In this document: positions 30,440-41,374 of the stretch, piece after piece
How positions within the stretch are numbered: the first letter of the stretch is position 1
How the letters are laid out: each line of letters opens with the position of its first letter
NCBI RefSeq assembly: GCF_010731115.1
Contig: NZ_AP022616.1
Location: 5,789,198-5,853,197, forward strand
From: Mycolicibacterium phocaicum
GTDB taxonomy: Bacteria; Actinomycetota; Actinomycetes; Mycobacteriales; Mycobacteriaceae
DNA: 64,000 bases
Reading direction: 5' to 3'
The notes under the pieces: model-generated
The model's input: only the letters and a program-made list of their open reading frames with translations
What the model was told of the DNA's origin: nothing
Databases searched by the model: none
Made by a program: the position numbers and the translations under genes

Positions 30440-30452
30440 ACCCGTGCCCCCG

Positions 30453-30525
30453 TTTTCTCCGCGAGCAGACGTAAAACTGTCGTTTTTGGCCGGAAATCGA
30501 CAGTTTTACGTCTTTTCGCGGAGAA
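30453..30525. repeat. Compound inverted repeat between nuoF and nuoG
   Basis: Outer arms TTCTCCGCGA (30455-30464) and TCGCGGAGAA (30516-30525) enclose perfect 16-base inner arms AGACGTAAAACTGTCG (30467-30482) and CGACAGTTTTACGTCT (30498-30513) around a 15-base loop. A partial copy of the left end (CCGTTTTCTCCGCGA) occurs near 59690. The hairpin lies inside the nuo operon and would be transcribed. Confidence 0.85.
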
Positions 30526-30536
30526 GGTCGTAAGCC

Positions 30537-31834
<1,298 letters not shown>

Positions 31835-31838
<4 letters not shown>

Positions 31839-32557
31839 TGCGGCGCCTCCATCCCACGCTCCTGCGCAACGCGCAACCCGGCCAACGTGGCCGCACCCGG
31901 TTCGGAGTCGTTGCTGCCTGGGCGTTCATCGGGGAAGCCGGCGAGGATGCGTGCGGTGTCCTTGAAGGTGCACAGGGGCGCGCCGCGGGTCGGCGTAACA
32001 GGCTCGCCGGCCCGTAGCGAGTCGACGAGATCACGCGCGGAACCGGGGGTTTGGTTGTCGAAGAATTCCCAGTTCACCATGATCACCGGCGCGTAGTCGC
32101 AGGCGGCGTTGCACTCGATGTGTTCGAGCGTGACGCGGCCGTCGGCGGTGGTCTCGCCGGCGCCGAGACCCAGATGGTTCTCGAGTGATTCGAGGATGGC
32201 GTCGCCGCCCATGATGGCGCACAGCGTGTTGGTGCAGACGCCGACCAGGTATTCGCCGGTGGGCGTGCGGCGGTACATGGAGTAGAACGTCGCCACCGCG
32301 GTGACCTCGGCGGTACTGAGGTCCAATTGCGCTGCACAGAAGGAGATTCCGGCAGGCGTGAGGTATCCGTCCTCGGATTGGACGAGGTGCAGCAGGGGCA
32401 GTAGCGCGGAGCGGGCACTGGGGTAGCGGGCGATGATCGTCGCGGCGTCGGATGCCAGGCGCTCGCGCACGTCGGCCGAATAGGATTGCGGCCCTTGGCC
32501 GATGGGCGGACCGGGCTCGTCCGGCCGGGGCCCGAGACGCAGTTCGATAGCGGTCAC
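31835..32557 (-). CDS. nuoE: NADH-quinone oxidoreductase subunit E (2Fe-2S)
   Basis: A 240-residue thioredoxin-like ferredoxin subunit. Cluster N1a ligands are CTNTLC and, about 40 residues later, CNAAC. The GTG at 32557 ([12 protein letters not shown]) overlaps the nuoD stop (GTGA). The C-terminal extension after PLCTF is typical of actinobacteria. Confidence 0.95.
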
Positions 32558-33882
32558 CTGTCCACGCCTCCCATCACCGGATCGATCGACGCCACCGCCG
32601 CGATGGCATCGGCGACCATGGACCCCTCGCACATCACCGACACCGCCTGCAGATTCGTGAACGACGGGTCGCGGTAATGCACCCGGTAGGGCCGGGTGCC
32701 ACCGTCGGAGACCATGTGCACACCCAGCTCGCCGCGCGGCGATTCGACGGCGACGTACACCTGCCCGGCGGGCACCCGGATACCTTCGGTCACCAGCTTG
32801 AAGTGGTGGATCAGCGCTTCCATCGAGGAGCCCATGATCTTGGCGATGTGTTCCTTCGAATTGCCCAGACCATCCGGGCCGACTTTCAGGTCTGCCGGCC
32901 AGGCCAGTTTCTTGTCGGTGATCATCACCGGTCCGGGCCCCGTCCGACCGAGCCTGTCCACGCACTGCTCGACGATCTTGATGGACTCCCGCATCTCGCG
33001 GACGCGAATCATGTAGCGGCCGTACGCATCACACTGGTCATCGGTGATGACGTCGAAGTCGTAGGACTCGTATCCGCAGTACGGCTGCGACTTTCGCAGG
33101 TCATGCGGCAGCCCCGTCGAACGCAGCACCGGGCCGGTGATACCCAGCGCCATACAGCCGGTCAGGTCCAGGTAGCCGACGCCCTGCGTACGCGCCTTCC
33201 AGATGTAGTTCTCGTTGAGCAGATTCTCCATGTCGCGCAACCGCTTGGGCAGCAGCTTCAACAGTTCCCGTAGTTGCGGCAGCGCCTCGTCGGGCAGGTC
33301 GGCGGCCAGCCCGCCGGGTCGGATGTAGGCATGATTCATCCGGAGCCCGGTGATGGTCTCGAATATCGACAGCACCAGTTCGCGTTCCCGGAACCCGAAG
33401 AACATCGCCGACATGGAGCCCAGCTCCATACCGCCGGTGGCCAGCGCGACCAGGTGCGACGAGATCCGGTTGAGTTCCATGAGCATGACCCGGATGACGC
33501 TGGCCCGCTCGGGGATGTCGTCGGTGACGCCGAGCAGTTTCTCCACGCCCAGGCAGTACGCCGTCTCGTTGAAGAACGGGGACAGGTAGTCCATGCGGGT
33601 CACGAAGGTGACGCCCTGCGTCCAGGTCCGGTACTCGAGATTCTTCTCGATTCCGGTGTGCAGGTAGCCGATTCCGCACCGCGCCTCGGTGATGGTCTCG
33701 CCGTCGATCTCCAGGATCAGGCGCAGCACACCATGAGTGGACGGATGCTGCGGGCCCATGTTGACCACGATGCGCTCGCCGGCGACAGCACTCTCACGCG
33801 CCGCGGCCACGACGTCGGCCCAGTCTTGACCGCCGACGGTGACCACGCGTTCGCGGCCATCGGGTTCGTTGTCCTGAGTCAT
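32554..33882 (-). CDS. nuoD: NADH-quinone oxidoreductase subunit D
   Basis: The 442-residue 49-kDa-type subunit that forms the quinone site with Nuo[16 protein letters not shown] (about 40-55) contains the quinone-contact histidines; [16 protein letters not shown] and [17 protein letters not shown] follow. The ATG overlaps the nuoC stop (TGATG). Confidence 0.96.
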   Translation of the reverse strand: MTQDNEPDGRERVVTVGGQDWADVVAAARESAVAGERIVVNMGPQHPSTHGVLRLILEIDGETITEARCGIGYLHTGIEKNLEYRTWTQGVTFVTRMDYLSPFFNETAYCLGVEKLLGVTDDIPERASVIRVMLMELNRISSHLVALATGGMELGSMSAMFFGFRERELVLSIFETITGLRMNHAYIRPGGLAADLPDEALPQLRELLKLLPKRLRDMENLLNENYIWKARTQGVGYLDLTGCMALGITGPVLRSTGLPHDLRKSQPYCGYESYDFDVITDDQCDAYGRYMIRVREMRESIKIVEQCVDRLGRTGPGPVMITDKKLAWPADLKVGPDGLGNSKEHIAKIMGSSMEALIHHFKLVTEGIRVPAGQVYVAVESPRGELGVHMVSDGGTRPYRVHYRDPSFTNLQAVSVMCEGSMVADAIAAVASIDPVMGGVDR

Positions 33883-34556
33883 CAGTTGTAGGCCCGCCGT
33901 TCGTCCGGGGGCGGGATTTTCGCACCGTGGTACTCGACCGGTATTCCGCCGAGCGGGTAGTCCTTGCGCTGCGGATGGCCCACCCAGTCGTCGGGCATCT
34001 CGATCCGGGTCAGGGCGGGGTGGCCGTCGAAGATGATGCCGAAGAAATCGTAGGTCTCGCGTTCATGCCAGTCGGTGGTCGGATATACCGAATACAGCGA
34101 TGGCACATGAGGATCGGCGTCCGGGGCGCACGCCTCGACGCGAATCCGGCGGTTGTGGGTGATGGACATCAGCGGGTAGACAGTGTGCAATTCGCGACCC
34201 GCGTCGTCGGGGTAGTGCACACCGGACACTCCCAGGCACAGCTCGAACAGCAGCTCGTCGCGCAGCGCCCGGGCCACCGCGACCAGGCGATCGCGGCGTA
34301 CCTCGAGAGTCAGTTCGTCGCGGAACACCACGACGCGCTCGATCGCGGCGCCGAACTCGTCGGCGCCGAGGGCCGCCGCCAAGGTGTCGACGACGTCGTC
34401 GAAGTAGCCGCCGTAGGGCCGGGGTGAGCTGCCGGGCAGGGCGACCTCCCGGACCAACCGACCGTAGCCCGAGGTATCGCCGCTGCCGCGGACACCGAAC
34501 ATGCCGCGCCGCGTCCCGATCACCTCGGGTCCCGTCTGGTCGGGCGCGTCCGTCAT
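33882..34556 (-). CDS. nuoC: NADH-quinone oxidoreductase subunit C
   Basis: A 224-residue 30-kDa-type peripheral subunit. Family signature [25 protein letters not shown] (shown here across two contacts) and [20 protein letters not shown] are intact. The ATG at 34556 overlaps the nuoB stop (ATGA). Confidence 0.95.
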   Translation of the reverse strand: MTDAPDQTGPEVIGTRRGMFGVRGSGDTSGYGRLVREVALPGSSPRPYGGYFDDVVDTLAAALGADEFGAAIERVVVFRDELTLEVRRDRLVAVARALRDELLFELCLGVSGVHYPDDAGRELHTVYPLMSITHNRRIRVEACAPDADPHVPSLYSVYPTTDWHERETYDFFGIIFDGHPALTRIEMPDDWVGHPQRKDYPLGGIPVEYHGAKIPPPDERRAYN

Positions 34557-35110
34557 GACCGCAGCAGTCCCTTCAGCTCGATGGTGGGACGGGCCTGCAG
34601 GGCAGCTTCCTCGGCCGCGGCGATCGCCTCGGCCCGGTTCACGCCCAGCGGCATCTCCTGAATCTTGGCGTGCAACTTGAGGATTGCGTTCAGCAGCATC
34701 TCCGGCCGGGGTGGGCAGCCGGGCAGATAGATGTCGACGGGCACGATGTGATCGACGCCCTGCACCACCGCGTAGTTGTTGAACATCCCGCCCGAGGAGG
34801 CACACACGCCCATGGCAAGCACCCATTTGGGTTCGGCCATCTGGTCGTACACCTGCCGCAGCACCGGCGCCATCTTCTGGCTCACGCGGCCGGCGACGAT
34901 CATCAGGTCGGCCTGGCGTGGCGTCGCGGAGAACCGCTCCATGCCGAAGCGCGCGATATCGAAGCGCGGGCCCGCGGTGGCCATCATCTCGATGGCGCAG
35001 CACGCCAACCCGAAGGTGGCGGGCCACAACGACCCCTTGCGCACGTAGCCTGCGACCTTCTCGACAGTGGACAGCAGGATGCCGCCGGGGAGGCGTTCTT
35101 CGAGTCCCAT
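34553..35110 (-). CDS. nuoB: NADH-quinone oxidoreductase subunit B (cluster N2)
   Basis: A 185-residue subunit carrying the terminal 4Fe-4S cluster N2: tandem cysteines in [11 protein letters not shown], then [11 protein letters not shown] and [10 protein letters not shown]. The start is the ATG at 35110, 11 bases after the nuoA stop. Confidence 0.96.
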   Translation of the reverse strand: MGLEERLPGGILLSTVEKVAGYVRKGSLWPATFGLACCAIEMMATAGPRFDIARFGMERFSATPRQADLMIVAGRVSQKMAPVLRQVYDQMAEPKWVLAMGVCASSGGMFNNYAVVQGVDHIVPVDIYLPGCPPRPEMLLNAILKLHAKIQEMPLGVNRAEAIAAAEEAALQARPTIELKGLLRS

Positions 35111-35121
35111 GGATCCTGACC

Positions 35122-35496
35122 TCAGTCCCAGCTCAGTCCGCCGCGGCGCCAGATGTATGCGTAGGCGACGAACACCGTCAGCATGAACAGCAGCATCTCC
35201 ACTACCGCGAATACCCCCAGCGATTCGAAGGAAACGGCCCAGGGGTACAGGAAGACGATCTCGATGTCGAAGACGATGAACAGCATCGCGGTCAGGTAGT
35301 ACTTGACCGGGAACCGCTGGCCGGTCGTCTCGTGCCCCGGCGAGCCCGGCGCCATCGGCTCGATGCCACATTCGTAGGCCTCCAGCTTGGCCCGGTTGTA
35401 CCGGCGGGGGCCGATGACCAGCGCAATTCCGACCGAACCCACCGCGAACGCCGCGGCGATCGCGCCGAGTACCAGGATGGGGATGTAGACGTTCAT
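35122..35496 (-). CDS. nuoA: NADH-quinone oxidoreductase subunit A
   Basis: A 124-residue, three-helix subunit and first gene of the fourteen-gene nuo operon. The ATG at 35496 gives [17 protein letters not shown]; the longer open frame upstream is not supported. The conserved loop [11 protein letters not shown] and the second helix [17 protein letters not shown] with its acidic residues are present. Confidence 0.95.
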   Translation of the reverse strand: MNVYIPILVLGAIAAAFAVGSVGIALVIGPRRYNRAKLEAYECGIEPMAPGSPGHETTGQRFPVKYYLTAMLFIVFDIEIVFLYPWAVSFESLGVFAVVEMLLFMLTVFVAYAYIWRRGGLSWD

Positions 35497-35689
35497 GCGT
35501 TCGTCATGCCCTGTGAGGCTCCCTCGTCGAGCTGTCGATGTGAGCTGGCCCACAGCTTAGCTCGGTTAACGGAACGGCCGCCGCATTTTGGCTAGGATCA
35601 TGATCAGTTCCTGACGTTCCCGCGTCACATCGGCGTTGACGCGAAGAGTGAACGGCCACAGGCCATTTCGTGCTGGTTAACGCACGGTT

Positions 35690-36082
35690 TCACCGCTGTG
35701 GAGACAGCACCGCCACCACTGCCTCGCCGAGGCGGATCGGGTCGATCGGGTGGGGCACCGCCGCCTCCGCGCGCGACCAGGACGCCAGCCAGGCGTCGTC
35801 CGGGCGGCCGGTGAGCACCACGATCGGCGGGCAGTTCGCGACCTCGTCCTTGAGTTGTTTGGCCAGCCCCATCCCGCCGGCCGGAGTGGCCTCGCCGTCG
35901 AGGATGGCCAGGTCGATCCCGCCCGCGTCGACGGAACTCACCACGACGGGTGCCGTCGCCACATCGAGATAGGTCAGGTCGGGCAGGTCCGGGTGAATGC
36001 GCCGCCCCAGCGCCGTGCGCACCTGGTCGCGGGTGTTGGGGTTGTCGCTGTACACCAGGATCTTGAGCGCGGAGTCGGCCAC
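35690..36082 (-). CDS. Stand-alone receiver-domain protein next to nuo
   Basis: A 130-residue CheY-like domain without an output domain (VADSALKILVYSDNPNTRDQV). The position of the phospho-acceptor fits the aspartate in IDLAILDGEATPAGG; IVVLTGRPDDAW and PHPIDPIRLGEAV supply the Thr and the switch region, though the usual Lys appears replaced by His or Pro (PHPID). A homologous orphan (Rv3143) lies beside nuoA in M. tuberculosis, so the link to complex I is conserved. GTG start. Confidence 0.8.
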   Translation of the reverse strand: MADSALKILVYSDNPNTRDQVRTALGRRIHPDLPDLTYLDVATAPVVVSSVDAGGIDLAILDGEATPAGGMGLAKQLKDEVANCPPIVVLTGRPDDAWLASWSRAEAAVPHPIDPIRLGEAVVAVLSPQR

Positions 36083-36128
36083 CTGCCCAGGCTACGACAG
36101 TACGGTGACCAGGTAGGTCGGGTTCTGC

Positions 36129-36446
36129 CTACTCGTCGGCATAACCCGGATGAGCCACGTCGAGCCGATGTCGCACCAGCGCCCGCAGGACGGGCTCGAG
36201 TTCCGGACCGCGGCCGTCGAAATCCCCGTCGCGGATCGCGCGAGCCAGAGCCTGCTCGTCCTCGAATCCCAACAGCGCGGGTCCCGCGCCCTGTTGCGAC
36301 AGTTCCCGCTCGACGATCCGGAGCGCGTTCGCGGCGACGCGGGCATGGAAGTTGACGGCCCCTTCGGTGGCGCCGCGAACCTCCGTCTCCAGGAACTCGG
36401 CGACAGCAGCGACCAGTTCGGCCGCGGTGGGGCGGTAGTGGCTCAT
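36129..36446 (-). CDS. DUF6285 protein, LvaB-like partner of the kinase
   Basis: A small 105-residue helical protein (MSHYRPTAAELVAAVAEFL, then VNFHARVAANALRIVEREL). Such proteins accompany APH-type kinases and acyl-CoA dehydrogenases. In Pseudomonas levulinate catabolism the equivalent LvaB is needed by the kinase LvaA. The ATG overlaps the kinase stop (ATGA). It is the last gene of the operon. The assignment rests on size, motif and context. Confidence 0.75.
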   Translation of the reverse strand: MSHYRPTAAELVAAVAEFLETEVRGATEGAVNFHARVAANALRIVERELSQQGAGPALLGFEDEQALARAIRDGDFDGRGPELEPVLRALVRHRLDVAHPGYADE

Positions 36447-37402
36447 CGGGCCTCCAGCAAGTTGAGCAGGTCCCATTCGGTCTCGCACACGCGCCGGCCG
36501 ATGGTGGCCAACTCCACTGACCTGACGTGCCCGGACAGGTGCCGCTGCGCCTGATAACGGCAGATGATGCCCCAGCGCAAGGTGGCGGACACCAGCCACC
36601 AGTGAAAGGTTTTGCGGTCCAGAGTGATTCCGCTGAAGTGCTCGTAGGCTGTCAGGAAGTTCTCGATACCGCCCAGGCCACCGGCGTCCAGCGTGCGCGG
36701 CGCACCGAAGCGCCAGGCCCGAATGCAGAACCAGGCCAGGTCCTCGGCACGCGAGCCCAGATGGGTGAGTTCCCAATCCAGCACCGCCGCCAGCCGGCTG
36801 CCGTCGACGATCAGGTTGCCCATGCGGAAGTCGCCGTGAACCAGCACAGCATCGCCGGTGTCCGACGGCTGATTACGCGCCAACCAGCGGAAGGCCCACT
36901 CGAAGGTGGCTGTGGTGTCGCCGATCTCGTCGAGCTCGCGACGCCACGAACTCAGTTGGTCTTCGCTCGACAGCCCGATGCCGGTGGGGTCGGCGCGGTG
37001 GATCGCCGCCAGCGCTTCGGCACATTGCCCGAGAAGAGTGGCCCGGCCGTCGTCGTCGAGTGCTCGCTGGATCTTGCGGACGATGGTCTCGCCGGGCACG
37101 AAGTCGCACACCAGGAACGGATTACCCAGGGCGCCAACTGAATTGCTGGCCGCCAGTATGCGCGGCACCGGTGCGCCCGCTGCCGCGGCCCGGGACAATG
37201 CGGCGGCCTCCAGTTCCATGCCGGCATGGATCTCATCCGGTGGCCCGACGCGCAGGATCAACGCGCGGGCCCCGGTGGCGGTGACCGCATCGAACGCCCA
37301 CGTCGCGCGGCTGGCCCCGCCGGTCAGCTCGTGCAGGTTCTGGACGTCGACCTTCCCGAGGCCCGGCGCCAGCACTCGGGCGACTGCCGCGGCGTCGATC
37401 AC
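36443..37402 (-). CDS. APH-type kinase, LvaA-like (predicted 4-hydroxyacyl-CoA kinase)
   Basis: A 319-residue phosphotransferase. LTGGASRATWAF is the nucleotide loop, AVLVHGDFRMGNLIVDG the catalytic loop (aspartate of HGD), and VLDWELTHLGSRAEDLAWF the metal loop. The GTG at 37402 overlaps the acyl-CoA dehydrogenase stop (GTGA). The same kinase/dehydrogenase pair occurs as LvaA-LvaC in bacteria and fused as ACAD10/11 in animals, which convert 4-hydroxyacyl-CoAs through a phosphorylated intermediate. The substrate here is inferred. Confidence 0.82.
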   Translation of the reverse strand: MIDAAAVARVLAPGLGKVDVQNLHELTGGASRATWAFDAVTATGARALILRVGPPDEIHAGMELEAAALSRAAAAGAPVPRILAASNSVGALGNPFLVCDFVPGETIVRKIQRALDDDGRATLLGQCAEALAAIHRADPTGIGLSSEDQLSSWRRELDEIGDTTATFEWAFRWLARNQPSDTGDAVLVHGDFRMGNLIVDGSRLAAVLDWELTHLGSRAEDLAWFCIRAWRFGAPRTLDAGGLGGIENFLTAYEHFSGITLDRKTFHWWLVSATLRWGIICRYQAQRHLSGHVRSVELATIGRRVCETEWDLLNLLEAR

Positions 37403-38637
37403 TTGCGCCCGAACTTCAGCATCCGCTGCGCCACCCGGCGAATCTGAATCTCTTCCGCACCTTCGGTGATCCGGTAGCGGCGGTGGTGTCGATAGATGTG
37501 CTCGAACGGCTCGTGCCGGCTGTAGCCGACGCCGCCATGGATCTGCATGGCCCGGTCGGCAGCCTCGCACACCAGTCGGTTGGCTCGGTAGTTGGCCATC
37601 GACACCTTGTCGGAGACCTCCATGTGGTGGTCACGATCCAGATGCCAGGCCGCGAAATACACCAGCAGCCGGACCATCTGGGCCTCGGTCTGCAATTCGG
37701 CGAGCGGCCACTGCACGGCCTGGTTCACCGCCAGCGGCTTGCCGAACACCACGCGCTCGCCGGCGTACTGCGCGGCGCGGTCGATGCAGTACTGCGCGGC
37801 GCCCAGACTGCTGGCGGCCTGGCGAATGCGGTTCTCGTGCAGGAACGTCTGGCCGACCTCCAAGCCGTGGTCCACCTCGCCCAGCACCGCATCTTCCGGC
37901 ACGCGAACATCTTTCAGTTCGACCTCACCGTGGTCGCTCGGCATGTTGAACGTCCACCAGTAGTACGGCACGGTGAAGCCCGGGGTGTCGGTGGGGACCA
38001 GGAACGCGGTGATCCCGACTGCCTGACCGGGCTCGCCCGAGGTCCGCGCGAAGATCAGGTCGTGCGTGGCCCGGTGGACTCCGGTGTTCCAGCGCTTGCG
38101 GCCGTTGATGATCCAGCCGTCGCCGTCCCGGACGGCAGTGGTCTCGAGCCAGGTGGCGTCGCTGCCGTGGTCGGGTTCGGTGAGCCCGAACGCCATGGAT
38201 CGCTCGCCGGTGATCATGGCCTCGACCCATTCGGCTTGCTGCGCCGCGGTGCCGAATCGGCTCATCATGATGACCTGCGGGAAGTTGCCGACTATCGACG
38301 ATTCGTCCTGCAGGTCGTTGTGGAGCCCAAGCCCCTTGTGCGCCAGGTGTTCCCGGATGACAGCCATGTCCAGATTGGTGCCGTCGCGGCCGCCGAACTC
38401 GCGGGGCAGGCCGTACCGCAGCCAGCCGGCGGCGTCTGCCCGCCGGCGCATCTCGTCGAGCAGGTCCTCCCATTCCCGGGCCGGCACACCGCCGTTCTCC
38501 AGATCGGTGCGGGCGAATTCCCGTCGTCGGTCGAAGTACTGCAGGTTCTCCCGTTCCAGCGGCTTGATCTCTGCCTCGATGAAGGCATCCATCTCAGCCA
38601 GTAGGCCCGGAAGGTGTTCCGGTAGCGCGAAATCCAC
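37399..38637 (-). CDS. Acyl-CoA dehydrogenase, LvaC/ACAD11-like
   Basis: A 412-residue flavoprotein. Features are MAFGLTEPDHGSDATWLETTA (FAD contact, shown over its core), NGRKRWNTGVH, RIRQAASSLGAAQYCIDRA, and the C-terminal MQIHGGVGYSRHEPFEHIYRHHRRYRI, where the long basic stretch after HGGVGY is typical of the ACAD10/11 group. GTG start at 38637. It precedes the LvaA- and LvaB-like genes and overlaps the former. Predicted to act on a 4-phosphoacyl-CoA rather than in simple beta-oxidation. Confidence 0.85.
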   Translation of the reverse strand: MDFALPEHLPGLLAEMDAFIEAEIKPLERENLQYFDRRREFARTDLENGGVPAREWEDLLDEMRRRADAAGWLRYGLPREFGGRDGTNLDMAVIREHLAHKGLGLHNDLQDESSIVGNFPQVIMMSRFGTAAQQAEWVEAMITGERSMAFGLTEPDHGSDATWLETTAVRDGDGWIINGRKRWNTGVHRATHDLIFARTSGEPGQAVGITAFLVPTDTPGFTVPYYWWTFNMPSDHGEVELKDVRVPEDAVLGEVDHGLEVGQTFLHENRIRQAASSLGAAQYCIDRAAQYAGERVVFGKPLAVNQAVQWPLAELQTEAQMVRLLVYFAAWHLDRDHHMEVSDKVSMANYRANRLVCEAADRAMQIHGGVGYSRHEPFEHIYRHHRRYRITEGAEEIQIRRVAQRMLKFGRK

Positions 38638-38655
38638 GGTGATCTCTTCTTTCGG

Positions 38656-39267
38656 TCAGAAGCCGTACAGGGTTTTCTTCCAGATGGTCGACAGCGTGGT
38701 GATGGCATCCTCGTCGCTGATCCGGAGTTCGGATCCGGGGCTGCCGACCACCACCACGGTGAAGTTCTCGAACAGCAGCGCGATGGCGGCGGCGATGTGT
38801 TCGGGGTTGAGGCCCTCGGCGTAACCCTGTGCGGCAGCGTGGCGTACCGAGTCGGCGACCATGTCCATGCCGAAACGACGGAACTCGTGCTGCACCTTGG
38901 CGAATCGCGGTTGGGTGGCGCCCAGTTGGGCGACCGCGATCATGATGCCGATGTTCTGCTTGAAGAGGTTCCAGTACCCCGTCACGACCGTGGTGAAGTA
39001 GTCGGTGTCCTCGGGCGATTCCGGCAGCGGCACACTCATGCCCGAGGGGGTGACGATGTCGTGCAGGAACGACTCGGCCAGTGCGGCCAGTAGGTCTTCC
39101 TTGTCGTTGAAGTAGCGGTAGAACACCGCCGACGACTTGCCCGCGGCCGACGTGATGTCGGCCAGCGTGGTGCCGTGAAAGCCGCGCTCGGCGAACAGCT
39201 TCCGCGCCGCCAGCTCGATGGCCTCGCGGGTCTGGCGGCCCTTGGCGGTCAGGGTGTCGGTCGGCAT
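38656..39267 (-). CDS. TetR family regulator inside the catabolic operon
   Basis: A 203-residue regulator with the helix-turn-helix TTLADITSAAGKSSAVFYRYFNDKEDLL (about 33-60). It is co-directional with its neighbours, 2 bases after the lyase gene and 18 before the dehydrogenase, so it is probably part of the transcript it controls. No operator is evident in the short gaps. Confidence 0.87.
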   Translation of the reverse strand: MPTDTLTAKGRQTREAIELAARKLFAERGFHGTTLADITSAAGKSSAVFYRYFNDKEDLLAALAESFLHDIVTPSGMSVPLPESPEDTDYFTTVVTGYWNLFKQNIGIMIAVAQLGATQPRFAKVQHEFRRFGMDMVADSVRHAAAQGYAEGLNPEHIAAAIALLFENFTVVVVGSPGSELRISDEDAITTLSTIWKKTLYGF

Positions 39268-39269
39268 GC

Positions 39270-40175
39270 TCAGTCCAGGAGCCGGTCGCCGGCGCGCAGG
39301 AGCGCGCTGGGCAGTTCATGGCCGACCACCCGCTGTGCCACCATGGCCGCGTCGATGGCCAGGTTCAGGTCGATACCGGTGTCGATGTCGCTGTCCCGCA
39401 ACAGATAAACCAGATCCTCGGTCGCGATGTTGCCGGTCGCGCCGGGTGCGAACGGGCAGCCGCCCAGCCCACCCACCGACGCGTCGAGTCGGGTGACACC
39501 GGCCTGCACGGCGGCGTAGGCACTGGCGAGGCCGGAGCCCCGGGTGTTATGGAAATGGGCGCCGAGCGGCAGGTCCCCGATGACCGGGCGGACCCGGTTG
39601 ATCAGGTCGGCGACGCGCCGCGGCGTGGTGGTACCGATGGTGTCGGCGATGGCGACCCGGTCCGCACCGAATTCGCTTGCTGCCACTGCGATCTCAACGA
39701 CTCTGCTCGGGTCGGTCGGTCCATCGAAGGGACAGTCCCATGCGGTGGCGATGATGACCTCGGCGCTGGCTCCGCTGTCGTGGGCCAGTCCCACGATGTC
39801 TGCGATCAGGGCCGTGGACTCGGCCGTCGACCGACCGACGTTGGCCTGGCTGTGGCTGTCGGCGGCGGACACCACGTACTCCAGGGACAGTATGCCGGCG
39901 GCCAGCGCGCGGCCCGCGCCACCCGGCCCGGCCACCAGTGCCGAGAATTCGACATCCGGAAATGCGGACAGCGCGGCTGCCACTTCGGGGGCGTCGGCCA
40001 GCGCCGGCACCTTGGACGGCGACACGAACGCCGTTGCCTCGACTTCCTTCACCCCGGTGGCGACGATGGCTTCGAGCAGTTCGAGCTTGGCCGACAACGG
40101 GATCGGGTCTTCGAGTTGCAGGCCGTCACGCAGGCAGACCTCGCGGACGGTGACGAACGCCGGTAGGTCTGTCAC
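39270..40175 (-). CDS. HMG-CoA-lyase family enzyme
   Basis: A 301-residue TIM-barrel lyase. VREVCLRDGLQ at the start holds the catalytic Arg-Asp, GAHFHNTRGSGLA the metal histidines, and GGLGGCPFAPGATGN the catalytic-cysteine loop. The family cleaves 3-hydroxy-3-methylglutaryl-CoA or longer 3-hydroxy-3-methylacyl-CoAs to acetyl-CoA and a keto acid. The ATG overlaps the CoA-transferase stop (ATGA), suggesting the transferase supplies its thioester. Confidence 0.9.
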   Translation of the reverse strand: MTDLPAFVTVREVCLRDGLQLEDPIPLSAKLELLEAIVATGVKEVEATAFVSPSKVPALADAPEVAAALSAFPDVEFSALVAGPGGAGRALAAGILSLEYVVSAADSHSQANVGRSTAESTALIADIVGLAHDSGASAEVIIATAWDCPFDGPTDPSRVVEIAVAASEFGADRVAIADTIGTTTPRRVADLINRVRPVIGDLPLGAHFHNTRGSGLASAYAAVQAGVTRLDASVGGLGGCPFAPGATGNIATEDLVYLLRDSDIDTGIDLNLAIDAAMVAQRVVGHELPSALLRAGDRLLD

Positions 40176-41374
40176 AGCACACCCTCCGCACGCAGCGCGG
40201 CCAACTGCTCGCCTTCGAGACCGAGCAGCCGGCCGAACACCTCCTCGTTGTCCTGACCTGGCCGCGCCGAACCGCCGTTGCGGATGGTTCCGGGCGTGTC
40301 CGACAGCACCGGGACGACGCCGGGGCCCTTGACATTGCGTTGCACGCGTTCGTCCCAGTGGTCGGCGATCATGTTGCGCGCCTGCAACTGTGGGTCTTGC
40401 ACCACTTCGGCGACAGTGTTGATGGGTCCGCTGATCACACCGGCCTCCGACAGCGTGGCGATGATGTCGTGGGGCTCACGCTGCGCTGCCCAGTCGCCGA
40501 TGATCTTGTCGAGTTCGTCCTGGTTGCGGCCCCGCGCCAGATGGTCGACGAACCGCTCGTCGGTCGCCAGCTCCGGGCTGCCCATCGCCTGGCACAGCCG
40601 GCGGAACACCGTGTCCTGGTTGGCCGCGATCACCACCCAGCTGCCGTTGGCGCTCTGATAGATGTTCGACGGCGCGATGCCTTCGAGCCGGGTGCCCGAC
40701 GGTCCACGCACCACGCCGCCGATGTCGTAGTCCGGAATGGTGGATTCCTGGATGGCCAAACAACTTTCGGTGAGTGCCGTATCCACGACCTGCCCCTCGC
40801 CCGTGACGCTGCGCCGGTACAGCGCGGCGAGCGCGCCTTGCGCGGCGAACATGCCGGCGAGGCTGTCGCCCAGCGACAACGCGAGCCGCGGGGGAGGACC
40901 GCCGGGGAAACCGTTCATGTGGCGCAGCCCGCTCGCCGCCTCGGCGACCGACGCGTATCCGGCCTTGCCGGCGTCCGGGCCCGTCTGTCCGTAGCCCGAC
41001 ACCCGCACCAGGATGATGCCCCGATTGTGCGCGCGCAGAACGTCGTAACCCAGGTTCCATTTCTCGAGGGTGCCCGGCCGGAAGTTCTCGACGATGACAT
41101 CGGACATCTCGACGAGTTCGAGGAACAGTTCCCGGCCGCGTTCGGTGCGCAGGTCCAGCGTCACGGCTTTCTTGTTGCGCGCGTGGACCGTCCAGAAGAA
41201 GCGGTGTCCGTCGAGTTCCGCCTGGCCCCACGTCCGTAAGGGATCGGGCGAGGACGGCAACTCGATCTTGAGGACCTCGGCGCCCATGTCGCCGAGCAGC
41301 CGGCCGGCGAACGGGCCGGAGATCAGCGTGCCGAGTTCGAGCACCCTGATGCCGTCCAGAGCCCCCGTCGTCAC
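40172..41374 (-). CDS. CaiB/BaiF (class III) CoA transferase
   Basis: A 400-residue enzyme from the GTG at 41374, which overlaps the hydrolase stop (GTGA). LDGIRVLELGTLISGPFAGRLLGDMGAEVLKIE is the family opening (core GTLISGPFAGRLLGDMG). The catalytic aspartate lies near GEGQVVDTAL. These enzymes move CoA between carboxylic acids. In this operon it would activate a product of ring cleavage. Confidence 0.9.
   Translation of the reverse strand: MTTGALDGIRVLELGTLISGPFAGRLLGDMGAEVLKIELPSSPDPLRTWGQAELDGHRFFWTVHARNKKAVTLDLRTERGRELFLELVEMSDVIVENFRPGTLEKWNLGYDVLRAHNRGIILVRVSGYGQTGPDAGKAGYASVAEAASGLRHMNGFPGGPPPRLALSLGDSLAGMFAAQGALAALYRRSVTGEGQVVDTALTESCLAIQESTIPDYDIGGVVRGPSGTRLEGIAPSNIYQSANGSWVVIAANQDTVFRRLCQAMGSPELATDERFVDHLARGRNQDELDKIIGDWAAQREPHDIIATLSEAGVISGPINTVAEVVQDPQLQARNMIADHWDERVQRNVKGPGVVPVLSDTPGTIRNGGSARPGQDNEEVFGRLLGLEGEQLAALRAEGVL

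Noticed and set aside
30453..30525. Hairpin in nuo as a rho-independent terminator
   Set aside because: Eight essential subunit genes of the same complex follow it and there is no T-tract.
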